Origin: an uncultured Clostridia bacterium
Lineage (GTDB): Bacteria; Bacillota; Clostridia; Christensenellales; CAG-314
Assembly: GCA_947586855.1 (NCBI GenBank)
Contig: CANPXV010000009.1
Coordinates: 1 to 59,313 of the forward strand
Reading direction: 5' to 3'
DNA: 59,313 nt
Shown here: positions 1-7,440 of the stretch, piece after piece
Position numbering within the stretch: position 1 is the first letter of the stretch
How the letters are laid out: every line of letters begins with the position of its first letter
Position numbers and translations under genes: made by a program
The notes under the pieces: generated by a model
Told to the model about the DNA's origin: nothing
Database searches by the model: none
Seen by the model: only the letters and a program-made list of their open reading frames with translations

Positions 1-69
1 GGCTGGATGGTATTTCCCAACGGCAAAATTCAGTTGACTACGCCATTTGGAGGATATGCAAAACAATGA
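1..69 (+). CDS. 3' end of an unidentified gene (partial)
   Basis: Frame 1 is open from the window edge and reads 22 residues (ending TPFGGYAKQ) before TGA at 67-69. That stop overlaps the ATG of the next gene at 66-68 in an ATGA arrangement, which implies translational coupling. Only the tail is visible, so no function can be given. Coupling to a small duplicated-domain protein would fit a toxin/immunity pair, but this is only a guess. Confidence 0.5.
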   Translation, partial: GWMVFPNGKIQLTTPFGGYAKQ

Positions 70-599
70 AACGATACGACATAGTAAAATTGATAAAACA
101 AAACGAAATGTGCGTTGAAAAGAATATTGCCATCGGTGAAGAAGGGTTTATTTTTGATGTCGAAGAAACGGGCGATATGATTGTGTTTTTTCACGAAACA
201 CTAACACACACATCTTTCGGCGATGATTACAAACATGATATCGTCAGAGTTCAGCCGCAAAATTTGCAAATCGTAAAACCTTTTGATCCCGACGATACGG
301 ATATGTACGAGGGCCAAGTGCGCCCAATGCAGGAATACGATATCGTGGAGTTAACCAAAGACAGAGCAGAGTATCTTGCCGCAGGCATCAAAAAGGGGAA
401 CCGCGGTTGGGTAAACTTGGGCAATCGCAACGGTTTCAGATTGGTCATGTTCGACGGAGAAACGCAAAACATAGACGGAATTGACGTAACGATAGAAAAC
501 CCGGTTGGCATTTTGGAGGAAGATTTGATTGTTGTCAAACAAAATATTCCCAACACTCTTGCATATCTGAAATCACGCCACCCCAAAAGTGATATCTGA
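66..599 (+). CDS. Small protein with two tandem SH3-like (DUF4926-like) domains
   Basis: 177 residues, hydrophilic and acidic, with no signal peptide. Two homologous halves can be aligned by eye: residues 3-71 begin RYDIVKLIKQ and residues 90-159 begin EYDIVELTKD, and each ends in a similar hydrophobic stretch (NLQIVK and DLIVVK). The xYDVVxLxxD start followed by a Gly-rich turn resembles the short DUF4926 barrel, which often sits beside small partner genes. A GGAGGA ribosome binding site lies about 11 nt upstream and the start overlaps the preceding stop. The function is unknown; an immunity or antitoxin role is inference from size and coupling. Confidence 0.6.
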   Translation: MKRYDIVKLIKQNEMCVEKNIAIGEEGFIFDVEETGDMIVFFHETLTHTSFGDDYKHDIVRVQPQNLQIVKPFDPDDTDMYEGQVRPMQEYDIVELTKDRAEYLAAGIKKGNRGWVNLGNRNGFRLVMFDGETQNIDGIDVTIENPVGILEEDLIVVKQNIPNTLAYLKSRHPKSDI

Positions 600-1068
600 C
601 TGCGCAAGTTCCATTTGGTGGAATAGACGAAGTCACATACTGTACTACGAGGTTTGATTTCGGAGAATATGTTTTACATTATCCCATTTTGCGAAACAGA
701 GCAATAGACGGCGGCAATATCCGTTGCATTGTTGAGGGTGGCGTACTGCAAAAAAATAAAACCGATGTGGCAGTGCAAGCCCCTTGCCGAAACCGTACTT
801 GCATTTTTGTGCATGCACCACGCAAAAAAGCCTCGATTTTTCGGGGCTTTTTTCTTGCATTTTTGGGCGGGATCGAGGGACATTTTTGTCGGGTTGGCGG
901 GGCAGGTTTGTGCCACTTTTTGCAGATTTGCGGGGCAGGTTGGAACCGTATTTCGGGTGGATTTCGGGGCTGGATTGGGCTGTGTGCAGGCGGGTGTGCG
1001 CCGTGGCGGGCGTGGGGCAAATTCGCATTTTTACGTCTTTTTTAGCCTGATTTTGAGTATATTTTGTG
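600..1068. other. Gene-free region with a G-rich top strand
   Basis: No open frame here has a plausible ribosome binding site or recognisable product. From about 860 to 1020 the plus strand is strongly G-biased, with many runs of 3-4 G and a repeated GCGGGGCAGGTT motif near 899 and 932. A bidirectional hairpin terminator lies inside the region and the rho promoter begins at its right end. Confidence 0.6.
824..853. terminator. Bidirectional intrinsic terminator
   Basis: AAAAAAGCCTCGA pairs with TCGGGGCTTTTTT (one G-U pair) around a 4-nt loop. A-run and T-run flank the stem, so it can act on either strand. It probably ends transcription of the 66-599 gene. Confidence 0.7.
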
Positions 1069-1097
1069 TTGACAAAGAGTAAAATGTATTATACAAT
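1069..1097 (+). promoter_or_regulatory. Sigma-A promoter for rho
   Basis: TTGACA at 1069-1074 and TACAAT at 1092-1097 are separated by 17 bp. The predicted transcript has a leader of about 155 nt before rho, long enough for regulation, although no known leader motif was recognised. Confidence 0.8.
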
Positions 1098-1259
1098 AAT
1101 AAAAAACAGAGTTTTTGCTGCTTTTTGTTTTTTGTAATAATTGTATTCAGTAAAACTAAGTGTTCTCACAGCTTTATATTGTACATTTTGCGCCGCAGTG
1201 CGGGCGTGCGCCATTGTGTGATATGATGTCAGGTCAATTTGTTTATTTCAGGAGGAATC

Positions 1260-2675
1260 ATGACAGAAAAGTTCAACTCTGTGGAAGAGCTTGCCGAGAG
1301 TCTCAACAAGATGACGGTGGTATCTTTGCGCAACATTGCCTATCAATTTGATGTGGTGCCCGGCAACCGCAAGCGTGCCGAGCTTATCGAGCGTATCATC
1401 GCCCACTACAAGGGAGAGCTGCCGCCCGAGTCGCCCAAAAAGGCCGGCCGTCCCCGCAAGGAGGAGGTATCGGTCAAGCAGGACGAGCCGGAGCTTACCC
1501 CGCCGCAAAATTCCACTGCCTTTGCCGAAAACGTCCCGCCGGAGCTGCCTCGCACGGGCATCTTGGAGGTGATGGACGGCTACGGCTTTGTGCGCACACA
1601 CAACTATTCCGGCACGCCCGGCAAGGACTACTATGTCACGGCCAACATGGTCTCCCGCATGAAGTTGGTTTCCGGCGACAAGTTGAAGGTGGCGCTGCGG
1701 CAATATCCCGACAGGCAGGCGCCCACGGTGGTGTACATCGAGGAAATCAACGACGAGATATGCTCGGACATACGCCGCATGCCCTTTGACACGTTGGAGG
1801 CGTGCTTCCCCAACGAGCGCCTCAACTTGCGCACGGATCGCAACGACTACTCGCTGCGGGCGCTGGACTTGGTTGCGCCGATAGGTAAAGGTCAGCGAGG
1901 GCTCATCGTGGCCCCGCCCAAAACGGGCAAAACCATTTTGCTCAAAAAGTTGGCGATGGCCATACGCAAAAACCACCCGGAGATACACCTCACGGTCCTG
2001 CTGATAGACGAGCGTCCCGAAGAGGTTACCGACTTCAAGGAGAGCGTGGATTGCGAAGTGGCGTACTCCACATTCGACCAGCAGCCCGCCAATCACTGCC
2101 GCATTGCCGAGTTGGTGTTTGCCAATGCTCGCCGCCGTGTAGAGCAGGGGCAGGACGTGATGATCCTGCTGGACAGCATCACCCGTCTGGGGCGTGCCTA
2201 CAACCAGATCGCCGAGCAAACGGGGCGCACCCTCACGGGGGGCTTGGATATCGCCGCCTTGCAGGAGCCGAAAAAGATGTTTGGCGCAGGCCGCAATGTG
2301 CGCAACGGCGGCAGCCTGACGATACTTGCCACCGCCCTCATCGATACGGGCAGCAGGATGGACGACATCATCTACGAGGAGTTCAAGGGCACGGGCAATA
2401 TGGAGATCCAGCTGGATCGCCGCATGAGCGAAAAGCGCATTTTCCCCGCCATCGACCTCAACCGCAGCGGCACCCGCAGGGAGGAATTGCTGCTTAACCA
2501 AAGTCAATTGGAGGGCATGTACCTTGTGCGCAGGATGTTGTCGAGGGAGGACTCGATACAGGCCACCGAGGAACTGTTGGAAGTGGTGATGACCACCGAC
2601 AACAACGACGAAACGATAGATACGCTCAAACGGCTGCTACGCTCGGCCGAGGCACGCCGTGCAATGAAAAAATAA
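1260..2675 (+). CDS. rho: Transcription termination factor Rho
   Basis: 471-residue hexameric RNA helicase that terminates transcription. In order: a SAP-like Rho_N helix bundle (about residues 5-50), a Pro/Lys/Glu linker, a cold-shock RNA-binding domain (about 98-165, with DGYGFVR), and the RecA-like ATPase with Walker A APPKTGKT (about 218-225), Walker [11 protein letters not shown], and the Q-loop/R-loop regions [11 protein letters not shown] and [15 protein letters not shown]. An upstream in-frame ATG exists at 1239, but AGGAGG at 1251-1256 points to the ATG at 1260. mnmA follows after 13 bp and is probably co-transcribed. Confidence 0.97.
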   Translation: MTEKFNSVEELAESLNKMTVVSLRNIAYQFDVVPGNRKRAELIERIIAHYKGELPPESPKKAGRPRKEEVSVKQDEPELTPPQNSTAFAENVPPELPRTGILEVMDGYGFVRTHNYSGTPGKDYYVTANMVSRMKLVSGDKLKVALRQYPDRQAPTVVYIEEINDEICSDIRRMPFDTLEACFPNERLNLRTDRNDYSLRALDLVAPIGKGQRGLIVAPPKTGKTILLKKLAMAIRKNHPEIHLTVLLIDERPEEVTDFKESVDCEVAYSTFDQQPANHCRIAELVFANARRRVEQGQDVMILLDSITRLGRAYNQIAEQTGRTLTGGLDIAALQEPKKMFGAGRNVRNGGSLTILATALIDTGSRMDDIIYEEFKGTGNMEIQLDRRMSEKRIFPAIDLNRSGTRREELLLNQSQLEGMYLVRRMLSREDSIQATEELLEVVMTTDNNDETIDTLKRLLRSAEARRAMKK

Positions 2676-2688
2676 ATTTGTATTACCG

Positions 2689-3759
2689 ATGAAAACAGTG
2701 GTGTTGGGCATGAGCGGCGGCGTGGATAGCGCCGTATCCGCCTATCTGCTCAAACAACAGGGCTACAACGTGGTAGCGCTATTTATGCACAATTGGGAGG
2801 AATCCGACGACGGCTGCTGCACTGCCGAGCAGGATTTTGACGACGTAAGGCGGGTATCGGACAAGCTGGGTATCCCCTACTATTCGGTCAACTTTGCCAA
2901 GCAGTACCGTCAGAAAGTTTTCTCATACTTTTTGGAGGAGTATCGCAAGGGGCGCACACCCAATCCCGACGTTTTGTGCAACAGAGAGATCAAGTTTGGC
3001 CCCTTTTTGCAATACGCCGAGGCGTTGGGCGCAGATTTTGTGGCTACGGGTCACTATTGCGGCGTGCAGCACATCGACGGCGTGCATTACCTGCTAAAAG
3101 CTGCGGACCAAACCAAGGATCAGACGTATTTTCTCAACCAACTTTCGCAACGACAGCTGCAAAACGTGATTTTTCCGCTGGCGGATATCACCAAAACGCA
3201 GGTGCGTGCCATCGCCGACGAGCTGGGGCTATCCAACGCTCACAAAAAGGACAGCACGGGCATTTGTTTTATCGGAGAGCGCAACTTCCGCAAATTTTTG
3301 CAAAACTACCTGCCCAATCAACCGGGCGACATCGTGGATATGCAGGGCAACTGCGTGGGGCAGCACATCGGATTGATGTACTACACTTTGGGTCAGCGCA
3401 GAGGTCTCGGCCTCGGCGGCACCAAGCAGGGCGACGGTCGTTGGTTTGTGGTGGACAAGGACATGCAGTCCAACCGCCTGATTGTCTCGCACGGGGACGA
3501 AAGCGTGCTGCTCAGCCGTGCGCTGATGGCAAGCGGCGCCAATTTTATCCCGCAGGCGCCGTCGCAGCATTTTTGTTGCAGGGCCAAGTTCCGCTATCGC
3601 CAGGCGGAGCAGGATGTGGAAGTGACTGTGCTGCCCGACGGCAAACTGTCGGTGCAATTTGCTCAGCCGCAGCGTGCCGTCACCCCGGGGCAGTTTGTGG
3701 TTTTCTACGACGAGAGGCGCTGTCTGGGCGGCGCAACGATAGACGAAGTGTACAAGTAG
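2689..3759 (+). CDS. mnmA: tRNA-specific 2-thiouridylase MnmA
   Basis: 356 residues, the usual family length. It adenylates and thiolates U34 of tRNA-Lys, -Glu and -Gln in the cytoplasm. The PP-loop SGGVDS is at residues 9-14. The two catalytic cysteines appear as C97 in NPDVLCNREIKFG and C193 in STGICFIGERNF, matching the Cys pair of the E. coli enzyme. An extra CC pair at 43-44 lies after the MHNWEE segment. The ribosome binding site is weak, and the gene sits 13 bp after rho in the same direction, so read-through from the rho promoter is likely. Confidence 0.96.
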   Translation: MKTVVLGMSGGVDSAVSAYLLKQQGYNVVALFMHNWEESDDGCCTAEQDFDDVRRVSDKLGIPYYSVNFAKQYRQKVFSYFLEEYRKGRTPNPDVLCNREIKFGPFLQYAEALGADFVATGHYCGVQHIDGVHYLLKAADQTKDQTYFLNQLSQRQLQNVIFPLADITKTQVRAIADELGLSNAHKKDSTGICFIGERNFRKFLQNYLPNQPGDIVDMQGNCVGQHIGLMYYTLGQRRGLGLGGTKQGDGRWFVVDKDMQSNRLIVSHGDESVLLSRALMASGANFIPQAPSQHFCCRAKFRYRQAEQDVEVTVLPDGKLSVQFAQPQRAVTPGQFVVFYDERRCLGGATIDEVYK

Positions 3760-3787
3760 CAGCACATTTTGGTGCAAAACAAAGGAT

Positions 3788-4792
3788 ATGGGTAACAAAA
3801 AACACAACAACACATCAAAAAAATCTTCCGCCGACAAGCAGGCCGCAATGAGCAAGCCCAAGCAATCCGCCGCCGAGATTGCACCCCAAACGGCGCCAAT
3901 CGACGAGCCGACAGTGGAGCCGTCCGACGAAAATCTCGTCGAGCAAACGCAACCCGTGCCTGCCGAAAGCGAAGTGGCCGTGCCCGACCGCCCCAAGCGC
4001 ATCTGGGAGGTAGACTTTGTGCGTGGCCTGATGATCCTGTTTGTGGTGTGGGACCACTTTATGTGGGACGTCAACAACGTGGGCAGCAGCGTCTATCAAA
4101 CGGGGCTGTTCAGGTGGCTGTTCGATCTGTCCGTCCGCTACTACAAGGGGTCGCTGAGGGGCGTCACGCACGACGTGTTTGTCACGATGTTTGTGGTCAC
4201 CAGCGGCATAAGTTGCAGTTTCAGCCGCAGCAACGGCCGCCGAGCGCTAAAAATGTGCATTTTTGCCCTGCTGTTTACGGGCGTAACCTGGGCTGCGTCG
4301 CAAGTGCTGCACACCGAGATGACCATGTATTTCAACGTGATACACGTCATTGCGCTGTCCGTGGCGATTTATGCCGGTATCGAGTGGATTTGGGACAAAC
4401 TTACCGCCAATTGGCAAAAAAACATCTTTGGCGTGCTGTATTTTGCCCTTACAATGACCGTTTTGGTGGTGGGGCACTGCGCCAAGGATATGGGTATCGG
4501 CTGGGCAGAACTGCTGCTGGGCAAGCACGATTGGCTCACCTCGGCACTGCGCACAATGCAGCGTGGCGGCGACTATCTGGCGTTTTGGCCCGATTTCGGC
4601 TGGTTTTTGGTGGGCGCATTTTTGGGCAAAATCGTCTATCGCAAGCGAGAGAGCGTGTTCCCCTCGGTGGACGTGCGCTACGTCAAGCCTATCACCGTGT
4701 GCGGCAAGTACTCGTTGTGGATCTATTTCGGCAGTCAGGTGGTTATGTACGGCCTCATCTATCTGTTGCACGAGGTGGCCAACCTGCTGTGA
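3788..4792 (+). CDS. DUF1624-type polytopic membrane acyltransferase
   Basis: 334 residues. The first ~75 residues are a charged, low-complexity cytoplasmic tail rich in Lys, Pro and Glu. A multi-pass membrane domain follows, beginning with RIWEVDFVRGLMILFVVWDHF. This matches the opening of the DUF1624 / heparan-alpha-glucosaminide N-acetyltransferase-like family (WELDxxRGLAIxxMIxxH), whose members move acetyl groups across membranes; the substrate here is unknown. At least six further hydrophobic segments are visible. The gene lies 28 bp after mnmA and may be in the rho transcript. The N-terminal tail is longer than usual. Confidence 0.75.
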   Translation: MGNKKHNNTSKKSSADKQAAMSKPKQSAAEIAPQTAPIDEPTVEPSDENLVEQTQPVPAESEVAVPDRPKRIWEVDFVRGLMILFVVWDHFMWDVNNVGSSVYQTGLFRWLFDLSVRYYKGSLRGVTHDVFVTMFVVTSGISCSFSRSNGRRALKMCIFALLFTGVTWAASQVLHTEMTMYFNVIHVIALSVAIYAGIEWIWDKLTANWQKNIFGVLYFALTMTVLVVGHCAKDMGIGWAELLLGKHDWLTSALRTMQRGGDYLAFWPDFGWFLVGAFLGKIVYRKRESVFPSVDVRYVKPITVCGKYSLWIYFGSQVVMYGLIYLLHEVANLL

Positions 4793-4957
4793 AGATGCGC
4801 TTCAAAAGCACATCGCTATCCGCAAACTTGTGCAAAATTTGCCGCAAAAGCTCGGTTTTTGCGCTCTTTTAGTGGGCAAACTGCCCGTTTTGTAGGCGTG
4901 CGCAGATGGATTTGCGGCCGCCTTGAAGCAGATTTTTTGCAAAAACAGATAATTGTA

Positions 4958-4986
4958 TTGACATTTTTAACGCATAGTATTACAAT
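4958..4986 (+). promoter_or_regulatory. Sigma-A promoter for the CvpA-like gene
   Basis: TTGACA at 4958-4963, 17-bp spacer, TACAAT at 4981-4986. It lies about 100 bp upstream of the 5093 start codon. Confidence 0.8.
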
Positions 4987-5092
4987 AAAAAACGGTAACA
5001 ATGGCAGCGATTTTGCGTCAAAAAGCACATATGGGTGTAATAAATCGCTTGCCAACGGCAACAATATAAAAAAATAGAAAAGGATGGGTATT

Positions 5093-6382
5093 ATGAACTA
5101 TTTGGAATTGGGAATGATCGTATTGACGATTTTGCCCATAGTAGTGGGATTTTTGATTGGACTTATCCGAGGCATCAAACGTTCGGTGGCACGTGCGATC
5201 ACCATTGTGGTGTGCGTGGTGCTGGCGGGAGTGCTTTGCGGAGTGCTGACGGGTGTACTGATGGATCTGGAGGTGCCCGGCGAGGGCGTCACGGTAGAGG
5301 TGATGTTACGGGATACCCTGTCGGAGATGATGGGTGAGATGGACCTTGACGACATCATTGTGCCCTTTGCAAAGGGATTGGTGCAGCTGATAGTGTTTAT
5401 CCTGGTGTTTTGGGTGTTGCAGTTCCTCACCTGGATCATCGTCACGCCGATATGCGCAGCCATCTTCCGCAGTGGCGAGAAGAAAAAGGACCCTCGTCCC
5501 AAAAAGCACAGGCTTTTCGGCGGGCTTATCGGTGCGGTGCAAGGCTTTGCGATAGCGCTGGTGGTGTGCATGATTTTCAGCGGTCTGTTTGTGCAGGTGG
5601 GCACAGTTTCGACCTTGGCAAAAAAATTGCCTAACGGCGGCGGCGAAACCACAACGGAAACGACCGGCGGCGAGACCACAACAGAAACGACCGGCGGCGT
5701 GGCGGACGAAATGCTGGATATGCTTTCTGCCTACAAGGATACGGGCGTGGCCAAGTTCTACGAGGCCGTGACGGGTGCGCCCTTCAAGTGGTTGTCCTCC
5801 GTCAAGACCGAGGACGGCGAAACGCAAACCGTGTCCGGCTTGGTTGGTGCGCTTAGTGGCGCCGTGGAGATGGTGCAGGAGATGGACGGATTTGAGGATC
5901 TGCACTTTGACGAGATGTTTGAAAGCGGCGATTTCTCCAAGCTGAGAGAGATATTTGTCAAGCTGGACAAAATCAAAGAAAATATGGACAACGACAGCGT
6001 CAAAACGCTGGACAGAGTGTTGAAGGCTGCGGGCGACGCCATTGCCGACACGGGCGACATAGGGCTGGATTTCAGCAATATGGATTTTGCCTCCATCAAC
6101 TTTACCCACGAGGCGAATATCATCGAGGATATTTACGACTACAAGAAAGACTTTGATTCGATGACCGTGGCAGAGGGCAAACAGGCCGCCAGAGAAGTTG
6201 TATCCATGCTGGCCGATAGCAAGTTGCTTGTGCCCTTGGTGGCCGGTGCCGACGTGGATATCCCCGAGCAAATCGGCTACAACGCTGCCGACAAGGTGCT
6301 GGACGCTATTGACGAATTGGAAGGCGAGGGCGAGCTGGACGCTGAAATGGCCGACACCCTGCGGGACATTTTCGGGTTCTGA
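5093..6382 (+). CDS. CvpA-like membrane protein with a long extracytoplasmic region
   Basis: 429 residues. Four hydrophobic segments lie in the first ~190 residues (LGMIVLTILPIVVGFLIGLI, then three more). Their order and the G-rich R-x-x-K turn (IGLIRGIKRS) resemble CvpA-family proteins. The rest (about 190-429) is acidic and soluble, probably outside the cell or facing the membrane. It starts with an exact tandem GGETTTETTG repeat. An in-frame ATG at 5084 lies inside the AAAAGGATGGG ribosome binding site, so the ATG at 5093 is preferred. The function is unknown; the CvpA assignment rests on topology and a short motif. Confidence 0.6.
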   Translation: MNYLELGMIVLTILPIVVGFLIGLIRGIKRSVARAITIVVCVVLAGVLCGVLTGVLMDLEVPGEGVTVEVMLRDTLSEMMGEMDLDDIIVPFAKGLVQLIVFILVFWVLQFLTWIIVTPICAAIFRSGEKKKDPRPKKHRLFGGLIGAVQGFAIALVVCMIFSGLFVQVGTVSTLAKKLPNGGGETTTETTGGETTTETTGGVADEMLDMLSAYKDTGVAKFYEAVTGAPFKWLSSVKTEDGETQTVSGLVGALSGAVEMVQEMDGFEDLHFDEMFESGDFSKLREIFVKLDKIKENMDNDSVKTLDRVLKAAGDAIADTGDIGLDFSNMDFASINFTHEANIIEDIYDYKKDFDSMTVAEGKQAAREVVSMLADSKLLVPLVAGADVDIPEQIGYNAADKVLDAIDELEGEGELDAEMADTLRDIFGF

Positions 6383-6406
6383 TCCATCGCAAAAACTCAA
6401 CAAAAC

Positions 6407-6440
6407 AAAAGCCTGTTCTAAAATAGAACGGGCTTTTTTT
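6407..6440 (+). terminator. Intrinsic terminator after the CvpA-like gene
   Basis: AAAAGCCTGTTCTA pairs with TAGAACGGGCTTTT (one G-U pair) and is followed by a T-run. It lies 25 bp after the stop codon. Confidence 0.85.
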
Positions 6441-6640
6441 GAGGTAGCCTGAAATTTTATGATAGCTCCCGCACCCCAACATTTATCATATAATCGACAT
6501 TTTCAATCAAAAAAATGGGAAACATCAACCGCACAAACGAATAATTACAAAAAATCGACTTGAAATTGATATTTTCAAGCCGCTTTTCTATTGTTTTATA
6601 TAAAAAATATTCAATGCAACAGCTACCAATCTTTTCCTAC

Positions 6641-6694
6641 ACGCCCCACCGGCGAGGTGGCCCATCAGCGAGGTGGCCAAACGCAAGGCGAGGT
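6641..6694. repeat. Short hairpin modules of the interspersed CGAGGTG repeat family
   Basis: The segment holds CCACCGGCGAGGTGG (a CCACC/GGTGG hairpin), a second AGCGAGGTGGCC, and then GGCCAAACGCAAGGCGAGGTG. The GGCCAAACGCAAG string also forms the left end of the large repeat copies at 13573 and 30503, and the CGAGGTG hairpin recurs at 35640-35672. The surrounding gene-free stretch 6441-6640 is AT-rich with nothing else visible. Confidence 0.55.
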
Positions 6695-6695
6695 G

Positions 6696-7229
6696 TCAAT
6701 CTTGGCACAGCTTGACAAAATCTTCCAGCGGAAAGTGCGTATGCACAACGGAGCGGGGGCTTTTGTAGTCCTTTACCACATGTTTTTTGCCCACCACAAC
6801 GGTGTCCTCTTCGTCCCAGGACCCGCTGGATCGGTGAAAGTTGTGCGGATTGGGCGCCGTCACAAGCTCGTCCACCTCTCGCCGCCAGGCGGGGTTGGGC
6901 TCTCCCTCAAAAAACAGTTCCAGGGCGTAGTTGGGGGTATCCCAGCGCAGGCCGTCCTGCTCTACCAGGGTGACGGTGTTGGGTATCCACACCCGCCGCA
7001 CCTCGCCGCAGTCCCAAAAGGCCTCTCTGCCCACGATTTGCAGCCCCTTGTTTAGTATCACATTGTGCGCTCGGCAGCCTTCAAAGCAGTGGAAGCCCAC
7101 CCGCACGGCCTGTTTGGGCGTGGTGACGGTGTTGCCGGCAAAGTTGGGCAGCAGCTTGGATACCCACAGCGTGCCCATATAGCTGTGCGCACACACAAAG
7201 TTTTCCACTACAAATTCGTCCCGATCCAT
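6696..7229 (-). CDS. Small leucine-rich-repeat (BspA/LRR_5-like) protein
   Basis: 177 residues with no signal peptide, so probably cytoplasmic. The central part (about 45-105) carries LRR_5-type units such as GFHCFEGCRAHNVILNKGLQIVGREAFWDC, given here only as the spaced pattern: Phe-x-Gly-Cys, hydrophobic step, then REAFWDC and IPNTVTLV. The last ~70 residues are charged and unrecognised. The start is ATG 7229-7227 with AGGAGG 5 nt upstream; the longer frame lacks such a site. It lies downstream of the large LRR lipoprotein gene, but a terminator and a separate promoter divide them. The role is unknown. Confidence 0.65.
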   Translation of the reverse strand: MDRDEFVVENFVCAHSYMGTLWVSKLLPNFAGNTVTTPKQAVRVGFHCFEGCRAHNVILNKGLQIVGREAFWDCGEVRRVWIPNTVTLVEQDGLRWDTPNYALELFFEGEPNPAWRREVDELVTAPNPHNFHRSSGSWDEEDTVVVGKKHVVKDYKSPRSVVHTHFPLEDFVKLCQD

Positions 7230-7260
7230 GGCGACCTCCTGCAAGGTTAGTTGCAACATA

Positions 7261-7289
7261 ATCATAACACGCTCGCAGCGGTTTGTCAA
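7261..7289 (-). promoter_or_regulatory. Promoter for the small LRR gene
   Basis: On the minus strand TTGACA (7289-7284), a 17-bp spacer and TATGAT (7266-7261) precede the AGGAGG site and the ATG at 7229. Confidence 0.7.
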
Positions 7290-7328
7290 TGCTTGCGGCG
7301 CTTGCATTGGATAGGAATTTTTCCCAAC

Positions 7329-7362
7329 CCGCCCCGCCGGCGAGGCGGCGTTTGGTCGGTTA
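7329..7362. repeat. Diverged module of the interspersed repeat family
   Basis: CCGCCGGCGAGGCGG forms a CCGCC/GGCGG hairpin next to a CGTTTGGTCGG string, the complement of CCGACCAAACG. This resembles the left-end CCGGCCAAACG plus CACCTCG module seen at 30503-30540. Confidence 0.4.
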
Positions 7363-7363
7363 A

Positions 7364-7401
7364 TAAAAAAGAAGCCAACGGCTTGATAGCTGTTGGCTTC
7401 T
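7364..7401 (-). terminator. Intrinsic terminator of the large LRR lipoprotein gene
   Basis: GAAGCCAAC (7371-7379) pairs with GTTGGCTTC (7392-7400), extended by an inner GCT/AGC. On the minus strand the stem is followed by TTTTTT. It lies 40 bp after the stop of the 7441-11286 gene. Confidence 0.85.
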
Positions 7402-7440
7402 GTGATGTTGTTTCGGCCGTAGCCGATTGTTGCAAAGTAA

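Noticed and set aside
689-1082. Overlapping frames on both strands in the rho upstream region
   Set aside because: They cross a terminator hairpin and G-rich DNA, lack ribosome binding sites and code low-complexity Cys/Trp-rich products.
1248-2507. 419-codon minus-strand frame across rho
   Set aside because: Antisense shadow of rho in a GC-rich gene; the forward product is unambiguous.
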